Part shown: positions 34,875 to 42,479 of the stretch, one piece after another
Position numbering within the stretch: the first letter of the stretch is position 1
Layout: every line of letters starts with the position of its first letter
Assembly: GCF_002209355.2 (NCBI RefSeq)
Contig: NZ_CP106855.1
Coordinates: 1,860,001 to 1,924,000, forward strand
Length of the DNA stretch: 64,000 bases
Reading direction: 5' to 3'
Origin: Bdellovibrio sp. SKB1291214
Lineage (GTDB): Bacteria; Bdellovibrionota; Bdellovibrionia; Bdellovibrionales; Bdellovibrionaceae
The notes under the pieces: generated by a model
Databases searched by the model: none
Seen by the model: only the letters and a program-made list of their open reading frames with translations
What the model was told of the DNA's origin: nothing
Translations under genes and position numbers: made by a program

Positions 34875-35285
34875 ATGGCAATTTTGAGCGATTCAGCAAG
34901 GAAGAAGCTGGAGGATAATCCCAATGTACTTAAGGTTACCGCCAAGAATGTGACTTACACTGCGGCATTTAAGATTAAAGCGGTGAAGCAGTTTCTTGAT
35001 GGTGAATCTTACGAGTCTATTTTTTCTAAAGCTGGTGTGGATTTAGCCCAGTTTGAAAGTAACTATGCACGAAAATCTGTCGATCGTTGGCACAGAATTT
35101 TTAAAGAGTCTGGCGAACAAGGGCTCAAGGCTGAACGGCGGGGCTCCGGAGCCAAGGGCCGACCTAAAGGAAAGAAATTCAAGTCTCTAGAGGCTGAAAT
35201 CGCGTATTTAAGAGCGGAGAATGATTTCCTAAAAAAGCTGAACGCCTTGGAAGCAGCCTACTTAAAAAAGAAAAATTCTCGTTAG
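34875..35285 (+). CDS. IS3-family OrfA, transposase DNA-binding subunit
   Basis: The 136-residue product starts after AAAGGAAGAGATC. It contains a helix-turn-helix region (YTAAFKIKAVKQFLDGESYESIFSKAGVDLAQFESNYARKSVDRWHRIFKESGEQGL). A leucine-zipper-like coiled coil follows near the end (LEAEIAYLRAENDFLKKLNALEAAYLKK). That is the layout of IS3 OrfA proteins, which bind the inverted repeats. Near its end the sequence A AAA AAG at 35264-35270 is in the correct phase for a -1 ribosomal frameshift into orfB. An ATG further upstream at 34845 lacks a ribosome-binding site. Confidence 0.9.
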   Translation: MAILSDSARKKLEDNPNVLKVTAKNVTYTAAFKIKAVKQFLDGESYESIFSKAGVDLAQFESNYARKSVDRWHRIFKESGEQGLKAERRGSGAKGRPKGKKFKSLEAEIAYLRAENDFLKKLNALEAAYLKKKNSR

Positions 35286-36130
35286 TTTCCAAGGCAAATT
35301 TAATTCGACCAGAATTATCTATTGAAGATCTTTGTCTGCAAGCAAATGTAAGCGTCAGTGGTTATTATTATTGGAAAAAGCACTCTGCTGTTCAGAGAAA
35401 TAATGTAGACGAAGATTTAATCCAAAGCATTTTTCATTGTCGCAGAGGTAAAGCCGGTGCTCGTACTATTAAAATGCTACTGCAGCGGCACTTTTGGATG
35501 ATTCTAAACTTAAAAAAAGTGCGACGGGTTATGAAAAAGTATGAGCTGAAAGCGGTGATTCGTAGAAGAAATAAATACAGCTTTCCAGCAGCCACAAAAG
35601 AGCATAAGTCTTGCTCCAATTACTTGAATAGAAAATTTAGTCCTGCAAAAAGTGACATGGTTTACTCGACGGATATCACCTATTTAAACTATGGGGCTGG
35701 TAAAGCTTATCTTTCAGCAGTTAAAGATCTTGGAACTCGCGAAATTGTTCATTACCAAGTATCAAAATCACCGAACCTTTTGTTGGTGATGGAGGGCTTA
35801 AATAATTTACTGAAAGGGTTACCTGAATCTAAGCTTAAGAAACTGACTATCCACTCGGATCAAGGATTTCATTATACATCCAGCCCATATAGGAATTTGC
35901 TCAAGAATTACGGCGTGAGGCAGTCGATGTCCCGGAAAGGAAATTGTTTGGACAACGCTCCGATTGAAAGCTTTTTTGGTCACATGAAAGACGAGTTGGA
36001 ACTTCAAAGTTGCAAAACGTATACGGAGTTGGTAACTGAGGTCGATAGCTTTATAAACTATTATAATAACGAACGCCCACATTGGGGATTAAAAGGAAAA
36101 ACCCCGGCAGAGTGCCGAGGTTTTTCGTAA
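35282..36130 (+). CDS. IS3-family OrfB, DDE integrase-type transposase
   Basis: The frame is open from before the slippery site to 36130 and overlaps orfA. No start with a ribosome-binding site is visible near its beginning, so it is most likely made as an OrfAB fusion by -1 frameshifting at 35264-35270. ELSIEDLCLQANVSVSGYYYWKK and RRGKAGARTI mark the N-terminal part. The catalytic acids are in STDITYL, IHSDQGFHY and NAPIESFFGHMKDEL, followed by YYNNERPHWGLKGKTPAE. All are intact, giving a full rve/DDE domain. A hairpin near 36099-36125 may end the IS transcript. Confidence 0.9.
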   Translation, partial: LVSKANLIRPELSIEDLCLQANVSVSGYYYWKKHSAVQRNNVDEDLIQSIFHCRRGKAGARTIKMLLQRHFWMILNLKKVRRVMKKYELKAVIRRRNKYSFPAATKEHKSCSNYLNRKFSPAKSDMVYSTDITYLNYGAGKAYLSAVKDLGTREIVHYQVSKSPNLLLVMEGLNNLLKGLPESKLKKLTIHSDQGFHYTSSPYRNLLKNYGVRQSMSRKGNCLDNAPIESFFGHMKDELELQSCKTYTELVTEVDSFINYYNNERPHWGLKGKTPAECRGFS

Positions 36131-36152
36131 AGAGCCTTTTTATTTATCTATA

Positions 36153-36173
36153 CAGTTTTAAGGGTACAGATCA
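36153..36173 (-). repeat. IS right terminal inverted repeat
   Basis: CAGTTTTAAGGGTACAGATCA, inverse of the left end in 19 of 21 positions, followed by the TTGA duplication at 36174-36177. Confidence 0.88.
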
Positions 36174-36213
36174 TTGATCCCGGCTTTTTTTTTAAATCTG
36201 AATCGGAAACCGA

Positions 36214-36693
36214 TTAATTGCAGTTTGCGATTGTTTTAGTTTTCACAGATCGTGGGCGTTCGTGGCGATAGTCAGACATTTCGTAGACCGACTGTGTGTA
36301 TTCCAATGGATACTTTTTAATTTGTTCCACAGATTTCACACAGCGTGGGCGAGTAGAGTCATCGCGATTCCATTTAATACAAACCTCTTGAACATAGTCC
36401 CGAGAAGCAGTGATGTACTTCGCCGGATAGGAAACCCTTTTAGGCTTCACACAAATCTTTTTAGGATATTTGGAGTCAGAGTGGTCCCAGCGATATGATT
36501 CACAGACGGTCTCCTTATGAGCTGGAACGAAAACTCTGAAGGCGTTTGCTTCAGCCATATAACAAAGGGCGTCCTTTGTGAAAGTACCTTGTTTCGGAAC
36601 ATAAGGGTTGATCGTGCGGTTCAAAACAGTTTCCCCATAATAAGCAGAAGCCAAGCCAGGGGCCAAAAGCATAAGAGCAATAATAAATTTCAT
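36214..36693 (-). CDS. Exported six-cysteine protein, paralogue B
   Basis: This 159-residue protein has a signal peptide cleaved near ASA (residue 17) and aligns end to end with the protein at 26587-27066 without large gaps. Shared features are NR..NPYVP, LC, VFVP, CES, ICV, EVCIKWNRDDSTRPRCVK, YTQ and SDYRHERPRSVKT with a final Cys. The set of six cysteines is conserved, so three disulfides are likely. Function is unknown. The start follows AGGATC. Unlike its paralogue it has no regulator next to it. It lies just right of the IS element. Confidence 0.8.
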   Translation of the reverse strand: MKFIIALMLLAPGLASAYYGETVLNRTINPYVPKQGTFTKDALCYMAEANAFRVFVPAHKETVCESYRWDHSDSKYPKKICVKPKRVSYPAKYITASRDYVQEVCIKWNRDDSTRPRCVKSVEQIKKYPLEYTQSVYEMSDYRHERPRSVKTKTIANCN

Positions 36694-36710
36694 AAGATCC
36701 TCCGAAGGAA

Positions 36711-36771
36711 AAAAGGTGCCAGGTCCCGTTTACATATGCAGCGCCTACGTAAACAGGACCTGGCACCTTTT
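36711..36771. repeat. Large GGTGCCAGGTCC hairpin, REP-like
   Basis: AAAAGGTGCCAGGTCC (36711-36726) and its exact inverse (36756-36771) enclose GTTTAC/GTAAAC (36728-36733, 36749-36754), so about 22 base pairs form a stem with one mismatch. The centre holds ATATGCAGCGCC. It sits alone between the six-cysteine gene and the protease gene. The shape fits a REP- or MITE-like dispersed element. No second copy was noticed in this window. Confidence 0.7.
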
Positions 36772-36932
36772 AGGAGAACTGGCTTTGAAAAGCATCAAAA
36801 TCTTTTAAGTAGCGGTGGGTTATCGACCTCTTACGATGCTTAAGAAATCGTTAATATATGCGCTGCGTATCTGATCTTTCCGTTGTGACTTCGGGGGCTT
36901 ATGGATAGGCTTTTGGGCCTAGGGGGGGACAC

Positions 36933-37775
36933 ATGAATCTTATTATTTCTTTACTAGCTGTAATGACAGTCGCTTCAACGGCGCACGCTTTACCGCTTCC
37001 AAACTCGCACCAATTGGTATCTTTGCCTGCGAACTTTACGGCTCAATACAACTTCGAAGGGATTGTTGGATTGGACAACTGTTCAGGATCTGTGATCCGT
37101 TTGGAAAACTCGCGTGATACTGATAATGCATTGGTTCTGACGAATGGTCACTGCTTGGAAACAGGTTTTCCTAAACCAGGGACTTATGTTTATGGAAAGC
37201 CGAGCCGCCGTTCTTTCCGCTTGTTTAACGCAAGTATGGAAGTCGTAGGTCGCTTGACTGCAACTACGATCGTTTACTCGACAATGACTAAAACTGATAT
37301 GACGATTTACAAATTGTCTGAGACGTATGCTGATATCAAATCTAAATACGGTGTAAACGCGTTGACACTTTCTTCGCAACGTCCAACAGAAAAAACTCAG
37401 ATTGAAGTGATCTCCGGTTACTGGAAACGTGGTTACTCTTGCGAAATTGAAGCCTTTATTCCTCACTTGGAAGAAGCTGGTTTCACTTGGGATGATTCCA
37501 TCCGCTACTCTCGCCCTGGTTGCCAAGTGATTGGCGGAACTTCAGGTTCTCCAATCATTCAGAAAGACACTCGCACAGTGATCGGTGTTAACAACACGGG
37601 TAGTGACTCTGGTGAGATGTGCACAATGAACAATCCGTGTGAAATTGATAAAAACGGCAAGAAAACTGCCTATCGCGGTTATTCGTATGGTGAACAAACA
37701 TACTGGGTGTATTCTTGTTTAAACCAATACAATGAGATCGATGTAAACGTTCCTGGTTGCCAGCTTCACCACTAA
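36933..37775 (+). CDS. Exported trypsin-like serine protease
   Basis: The signal peptide ends near AHA (residue 19). The mature protein is a chymotrypsin-fold protease of the V8/trypsin-like kind: His73 in LTNGHCLE, Asp122 in KTDMTIYKL and Ser204 in GGTSGSPII form the triad. Several cysteines (50, 74, 170, 197 and a C-terminal group) suggest disulfides. It should act outside the cytoplasm, and predatory relatives secrete many such proteases. Substrate specificity is not clear. GGGGGGAC precedes the ATG. Confidence 0.9.
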   Translation: MNLIISLLAVMTVASTAHALPLPNSHQLVSLPANFTAQYNFEGIVGLDNCSGSVIRLENSRDTDNALVLTNGHCLETGFPKPGTYVYGKPSRRSFRLFNASMEVVGRLTATTIVYSTMTKTDMTIYKLSETYADIKSKYGVNALTLSSQRPTEKTQIEVISGYWKRGYSCEIEAFIPHLEEAGFTWDDSIRYSRPGCQVIGGTSGSPIIQKDTRTVIGVNNTGSDSGEMCTMNNPCEIDKNGKKTAYRGYSYGEQTYWVYSCLNQYNEIDVNVPGCQLHH

Positions 37776-37803
37776 GGGTCTTGGGGCTCAAGGCTCATCA
37801 ACT

Positions 37804-37822
37804 GGCGTACTTAAAGTACGCC
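37804..37822. repeat. Short perfect hairpin after the protease gene
   Basis: GGCGTACTT and AAGTACGCC pair perfectly around one A. No T-run follows, so a terminator role is weak. It lies between convergent genes. Confidence 0.5.
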
Positions 37823-37844
37823 TCGTTGAACCTCTAATATCCAT

Positions 37845-38051
37845 TTAGCTTGCGGTATTTTCCTGCTTCTGCGGGCGCAGGTCTTCAACTTTTACGTTAT
37901 TTTTTCGCGGAGCACGTTTGTGCTCCGTTTTTTTTGCGGGACGATCAAACTCGTCTTCTCCGCGCAAGCGACTCATCGTCATCTCATCAAGCTCTTTAAT
38001 AAATTCGTAGTATTTCAAAACCGTTTCTTTGATGTTCGTTAGAAATCGCAT
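37845..38051 (-). CDS. Small charged protein, unknown
   Basis: The 68-residue protein starts with MRFLTNIKETVLKYYEFIKELDEMTMSRLRGEDEFDRPAKKTEHKRAPRKNNVK. It combines an amphipathic helix with a basic, probably disordered tail. GGGAGA lies about 11 bases before the ATG. There is no signal peptide. I do not recognise it. Composition and a reasonable start make it more likely real than not. Confidence 0.5.
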   Translation of the reverse strand: MRFLTNIKETVLKYYEFIKELDEMTMSRLRGEDEFDRPAKKTEHKRAPRKNNVKVEDLRPQKQENTAS

Positions 38052-38177
38052 GGACAGCCGTTCTCCCGATGTGATGTTGAATCACAGTGTAGAATAGCAG
38101 GGGATATCTTTGGGGATTTTAATGTTCAACTGGTCCTTTCGAGAGGATTATTAGAGTTTATTCTTATTCAGATGCAG

Positions 38178-38315
38178 CTAAGCGAGCATTGTTTGAATCT
38201 TAACCGGCGCGGGCGCAGGAGCAGGAGACTGTATCGACCAATGATTCGCTGGACCAACTAATTTAGTTCGGATCGAATGTTTCAGGAAAGTTGAAATCGT
38301 CGCAAACACTTTCAT
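38178..38315 (-). CDS. Possible 45-residue protein, doubtful
   Basis: A frame beginning ATGAAAGTGTTTGCG encodes a short protein with basic residues and an APAPAPV stretch. The residues look plausible, but there is no good ribosome-binding site. It is divergent from the glycosyltransferase gene and otherwise the 287-base gap holds only promoter-like AT-rich DNA. Treat as doubtful. Confidence 0.25.
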   Translation of the reverse strand: MKVFATISTFLKHSIRTKLVGPANHWSIQSPAPAPAPVKIQTMLA

Positions 38316-38338
38316 AATAAAATTCAGCGAGGAACGGA

Positions 38339-39442
38339 ATGCCGGAAACAATTTTGCAAGTGTGCTTATCAACATCATGGGGTGGTCAGGAGATGGTGGC
38401 GCTAGAAACTGCGCAACTCCTTCAACAAAAAAATATTAAGTGTACGACCGTGACGGTTTCAGGAAGCCCCTTAATGCAAAGACTGGTTCATAGCCATTGC
38501 GCGGTCTTGGAATGCAATTCTGGCACTTTTCGCACGCTTTCATCCATCATCCAAATCCGGCGTTTTTTAAAAACCCAAAAATTTTCTACGATCCTTGTTC
38601 AACAGTTACGGGATCTTTTTTGGATTCGCCTGGCATCGTTGGGTTACAAGCAAAACAAAATAATTGGCATCTCTCACACGTTCTTGGGCGTGTTTAAAAA
38701 AGACCTTTATCACCGGTGGATTTATGGTCGAGTGCAGGAGATCATTGCCTTAACGGAAACCCACCGCGCAAATCTAATCGATCATTTGGCGATTGAGTCG
38801 GAAAAGATCGTAGTGATCCCGAACTCTGTAAGTACAGAGAAGTTCAGTCCCCGTCACAAAAACGCCTTATTAAGAAAAGAATTTGGATGTGATGAGCGTA
38901 CAGTCTTGATCGGATTAATAGGTCGACTGGATAAGGCTAAAGGGCAAGGCCTGTTAATTAAGGCAGCGGCTTTGTTGAAAAATAATATTTCAAACTTCAA
39001 AATTGTTCTGGTCGGGGAAGAAACTCTGAACGAGCAAGGTAACTTAGGTGAATTAAAGAATCTTTGCTCTGAACTGAACTTACAAGAGGAAGTCATATTT
39101 ACGGGCTTTCGCACGGATATTCCACAAATCGCGGCATCGCTGGATATTTTAGTGATGAGTTCTGATGCTGAAACTTTTGGACGAGTGATAATCGAAGGCA
39201 TGGCCTCTGAAGTTGCCGTCATTGGCTCTAAAGCAGGCGGGGTGGTGGATATCATCGATGATGGGAAGACGGGTCTTTTGTTCGAACCTGGTAACGCTGC
39301 AGCGCTTGCAAATAAGTTGCTAGTTCTTTCCCAAAATCTGGGACTTCGTAAAGAACTGGCTCACAATGGTCGCCTGAAAGTTTTGAATCAGTACGACCAA
39401 GGAAAAGTGAACGAACAACTGCTCAATCAATTAATTGCTTAA
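38339..39442 (+). CDS. Glycosyltransferase family 4 protein
   Basis: The 367-residue protein has the two-Rossmann (GT-B) layout of family GT4. WGGQEMVALETAQLL near the start binds acceptor or donor, IVVIPNSVSTEKFSP is the linker, and LIGLIGRLDKAKGQGLLIKAAALL is the start of the second domain. SSDAETFGRVIIEGMASEVAVIGSKAGGVVDIIDDGKTGLLFEPGN holds the donor-binding E-X7-E motif. It transfers a sugar, probably for a surface polysaccharide or LPS core. GAGGAACGG precedes the ATG. The last 12 bases overlap the convergent PepF gene. Confidence 0.92.
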   Translation: MPETILQVCLSTSWGGQEMVALETAQLLQQKNIKCTTVTVSGSPLMQRLVHSHCAVLECNSGTFRTLSSIIQIRRFLKTQKFSTILVQQLRDLFWIRLASLGYKQNKIIGISHTFLGVFKKDLYHRWIYGRVQEIIALTETHRANLIDHLAIESEKIVVIPNSVSTEKFSPRHKNALLRKEFGCDERTVLIGLIGRLDKAKGQGLLIKAAALLKNNISNFKIVLVGEETLNEQGNLGELKNLCSELNLQEEVIFTGFRTDIPQIAASLDILVMSSDAETFGRVIIEGMASEVAVIGSKAGGVVDIIDDGKTGLLFEPGNAAALANKLLVLSQNLGLRKELAHNGRLKVLNQYDQGKVNEQLLNQLIA

Positions 39443-41236
39443 CAAACTTTCGAAGTGGTTGATTTTGGCTTTAACCACTTCGATGGATTTTTGCCAGAAT
39501 GCAGGCTGAGTAATGTCTTCACCTAGATGTTTCATGATCAGATCCTCCGCTGTCATGCGCCCTGTATCGCGTAAGATCGCTTTATACTTTGGCATGAACT
39601 CCGCGCCAAGCTCCTTCCGGCGGGCATAGATGCTTAACGAGAACAAATATCCAAATGTGTATGGGAAATTGTAAAAGCTTAGCCCTGCAATATGGAAATG
39701 AAGCTTATGGGCCCAGAATAGCTCATCAGCTTTGTCTGTGCAGTCGCCATACCATTCCGTCCAAACATCAGTCATAAGTTTGCGAAGTTCGCTTGCACTG
39801 AGTGTGCGCTCTTTACGAGCTTCATAGAATTTGCGCTCGAATTCATAGCGAACGGGGATATTGATTAAAAACGCCATGGCACCTTCCAGGTCACCCCAAG
39901 CATTTTCAATTTTTTCTTCCCGAGTTTTTGCGTGGGTCATCAGGGCATCGCCCAAAACAGTTTCAGCGAAAACACTGGCCGTTTCCGCCAATGTCATCGG
40001 GTATTCCATTTCTCCTAACGTCATGTCACGCATGACCCAGGAATGATAACCGTGACCCAGCTCGTGCGCCAAAGTCCCGATGTCACTGTTAGAGCCCATG
40101 TATGTCATGTATACGCGCGGCTCGCGTTTGCTTAAAAAACCTGTGCAATAAGCGCCAGTGCGTTTGTTCGGCAAAACCCGACCTTCGATCCACTTCTTGT
40201 CCACCATCATTTGCACGAAGTCGGCCATTTCCGGCGATACATTGGCAAATGAATCTTTCACGATTTGAGCACCTTTCTCAAAAGGCACTGCATCTTGAGA
40301 CGCACCGATAGGACTTGGCGCCAAAAGATCCCAAAGTTCCAATTTATCTTTCTTCATGACCTTAGCCATTAAGTGGCCCGCCTTTTGAATGTCTTTGGCG
40401 TTGTTACGACAAGCCATGATCATCGCATCCAAAGTTTTTTGAGTGATGCGGTTGTCAGATAGTGGATTATTCATAAATGACATGGGTTTTGTGTGGGACC
40501 GCTTTTGTGCATCCTCAATACGCCATCCAGCAAGGGCGTTTACAATTGCAGCCGCTGTGTGCTGATGCTCACTCCAAGCTTCTTGAATTCCCAGCCACGC
40601 TACTTTACGGTCTAACTCATTTGCAGTCTTGGTTAAGGCCGAAGCCTTTGCAAGCCCAACAATCTCCGTGCGATCTGGATAATTAAGTTGAACGCGCAAG
40701 TTGCCGCTTAGTTCGTCATAAAGGTTGCCCCAAGCTGTGTGACCGGGAACTTCCAGACTGCGTGCCAAGGTTTCCTCGGCCTCAGACAAAGTGTGTGCGG
40801 CTTTCTTGCGTTGCTCTTCGTACATGAAACGATATGTTTTGATATGATCATGAGACAGAATTTTATTAAAAATCGAGTCGTCACAACGTTGGATCATCAA
40901 ATTAACAGGGACCATCGCCTGGGAAAGCTTGGAAAAGAAAATCTGAATTTCTGATTCTTTGGTTTTCGCTTCGTTGTTTGCAGAATCAACAGATAAAGAA
41001 CAGCTTAAATATGTGGACATCGTCGCGGCAGTGATAACGCAGTCTTCGTATGCCAATAAAATATTTTGAATTTCTGTGACCGTTTTGTCAGTTGGTTTTG
41101 CAAGATCGCCTTTTAGGTGAGCGATGCTTTTTTGCAACGACTCAAGTTTTCCCGTAATCAAAGTCCAATCGTTTTGGAATTCATGGGAGGAAATGGAAGG
41201 GTAAATTGATTCGATATTCCATGTAGGACCGTTCAT
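39431..41236 (-). CDS. pepF: Oligoendopeptidase F-type M3 metallopeptidase
   Basis: The 601-residue protein is the usual M3B length. The zinc motif HELGH in DIGTLAHELGHGYHSWVM, followed by MTLAETASVFAETVL with the third zinc-binding Glu, identifies the active site. The long helical N-terminal half, which closes over the substrate, is present. It has no signal peptide and should trim short peptides in the cytoplasm. It starts on TAATG, sharing bases with the DUF2252 stop, so the two are translationally coupled. Confidence 0.93.
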   Translation of the reverse strand: MNGPTWNIESIYPSISSHEFQNDWTLITGKLESLQKSIAHLKGDLAKPTDKTVTEIQNILLAYEDCVITAATMSTYLSCSLSVDSANNEAKTKESEIQIFFSKLSQAMVPVNLMIQRCDDSIFNKILSHDHIKTYRFMYEEQRKKAAHTLSEAEETLARSLEVPGHTAWGNLYDELSGNLRVQLNYPDRTEIVGLAKASALTKTANELDRKVAWLGIQEAWSEHQHTAAAIVNALAGWRIEDAQKRSHTKPMSFMNNPLSDNRITQKTLDAMIMACRNNAKDIQKAGHLMAKVMKKDKLELWDLLAPSPIGASQDAVPFEKGAQIVKDSFANVSPEMADFVQMMVDKKWIEGRVLPNKRTGAYCTGFLSKREPRVYMTYMGSNSDIGTLAHELGHGYHSWVMRDMTLGEMEYPMTLAETASVFAETVLGDALMTHAKTREEKIENAWGDLEGAMAFLINIPVRYEFERKFYEARKERTLSASELRKLMTDVWTEWYGDCTDKADELFWAHKLHFHIAGLSFYNFPYTFGYLFSLSIYARRKELGAEFMPKYKAILRDTGRMTAEDLIMKHLGEDITQPAFWQKSIEVVKAKINHFESLLSN

Positions 41237-42330
41237 TAGCTATTCTCTTTCATCATGAGACTGACATAGGTTTTAACCATTTGTTCAAAGGCCTCAAAGT
41301 TCAAAACGTTCAATAGATTTTTGCCAGCTGTTTGTTGGCCATGCCATAACCCCAAGCGGTTGGCGATATACAAAGACATCTTCTGACCGTCACTAACGTT
41401 ATGGTCATCATCGTTATCCGAATCAAAATCCAGATAGGCAGACAATCTGGCGCGCATCAAGAACTGACCTCCCCCAGATGTCACGATGTTATAGGGCCCA
41501 TAGGCCGCGCGGGAGGGACGATATATCTGCGCGATATAAGGAAACCGTTGATCTGGCGCACCTTGCTCTGAATAAAAGGAAGTCGCGGCTTTTTCTTGAA
41601 ATTTAAATTCTATAATATAGCGATCTTGATTTTTTTGAATGAGGTACCAAAATCGTGGGAGTCCCTGGCTGCCGCCACTTAGTTTCGTTTTATAGCCAGT
41701 GTCTAGAATAAGATAACCTGCCAGTGCCGCTTCAAAAGCCGCACGTGATTTTTGAAATAATTCCTGAATGTCAGGGCCCGCTTGAGCAATTGGCGTTAAT
41801 TTCGCTTTTGCCGAAAAACGATTTTGCTCGGTCATTTTACTTAAGTACTTGTTCTGTCTTTTATGGTAATCGGTGTCCGAGTGCGACAGCGCTGAAAGCA
41901 AAATTTCTGGTTCATTCATACGTTGGCCTTGAAGACCTTGAATGTAGGCATCAAAAATATTTTGCAGAGAAACATGAAACGGCGATACTTGATTGCCAGC
42001 TGCATAGCGAATCAAATCACCAGCCAGCGGCGCATTCGGTCCACCATCATCGATATCTATCAATGCGAATTCGCGGCCGCCACTGGACATCTGAACGTCT
42101 CCGAAGTTCAAAATATGCGGATCGCCCACTACCACGCCTGCAGGTGCCAAGATCGGAGAGCTCTGGGCCTTTAACCAATTCCAATAGTGAGGAGCGTTTG
42201 CGCGAAAGGCATTAAACAGTCCCTCTTCGTGATGCCAATCAGCTTTCATTGCAGAGGAATAGGTTTCGACAGCGGAGGCGGAACCTACGCAAAATACGCA
42301 CAGTGCAAAATTCAGAAATAGTGATTTCAT
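41236..42330 (-). CDS. Exported DUF2252 family protein
   Basis: A signal peptide (to about SASA, residue 20) precedes a DUF2252 domain. VVVGDPHILNFGDVQM and FALIDIDDGGPNAPLAGDLIRYAAG are the family's kinase-like catalytic-region motifs, and YLDFDSDNDDDHNVSDGQKM is a late acidic segment. At 364 residues it is shorter than typical cytoplasmic members (about 400-450). Family function is unknown. Export from the cytoplasm, where ATP is, is odd for a kinase-like fold. It is translationally coupled to pepF. Confidence 0.82.
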   Translation of the reverse strand: MKSLFLNFALCVFCVGSASAVETYSSAMKADWHHEEGLFNAFRANAPHYWNWLKAQSSPILAPAGVVVGDPHILNFGDVQMSSGGREFALIDIDDGGPNAPLAGDLIRYAAGNQVSPFHVSLQNIFDAYIQGLQGQRMNEPEILLSALSHSDTDYHKRQNKYLSKMTEQNRFSAKAKLTPIAQAGPDIQELFQKSRAAFEAALAGYLILDTGYKTKLSGGSQGLPRFWYLIQKNQDRYIIEFKFQEKAATSFYSEQGAPDQRFPYIAQIYRPSRAAYGPYNIVTSGGGQFLMRARLSAYLDFDSDNDDDHNVSDGQKMSLYIANRLGLWHGQQTAGKNLLNVLNFEAFEQMVKTYVSLMMKENS

Positions 42331-42479
42331 GCAGGGTACAAACTAGCAAAGCCCTTCCCTGAAGGCAAGAGACCCCATTGTTAAGAGTCTGTTGGTATTT
42401 GGCACGTTACAGGAAGTTCAATTGAAGGGCCCAGGGGCCTTCGCAATAGTGATAGAGCTCAATAAAAAAGGAGAACAGC

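Larger units (their letters stand above)
34794..36173 (+). mobile_element. IS3-family insertion sequence, complete
   Basis: The element is 1380 bases. Its ends are TGATCTGTACCC...AACTG (34794-34814) and the inverse at 36153-36173, matching in 19 of 21 positions and starting with TG as IS3-family ends do. A 4-base duplication TTGA flanks it (34790-34793 and 36174-36177). It carries orfA and orfB joined by a typical A6G slippery site. Both frames are open, the DDE residues are present, and the ends are intact, so it is probably active or recently inserted. I could not assign an IS subgroup or name. Confidence 0.92.
34776..36190 (+). terminator. DegT-gene terminator interrupted by an IS3 element
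   Basis: Removing the IS and one copy of TTGA restores AAAAAGCCGGG, loop TTTGAT and CCCGGCTTTTT followed by more T, an excellent Rho-independent terminator about 55 bases after the DegT stop. The left arm ends at 34789 and the right arm begins at 36178. The insertion lies in the loop, so the arms are now 1.38 kb apart. Confidence 0.85.

Noticed and set aside
36517-36843. Frames across the hairpin right of the six-cysteine gene
   Set aside because: They run through the inverted repeat and the antisense of the signal peptide and have no recognisable protein features.
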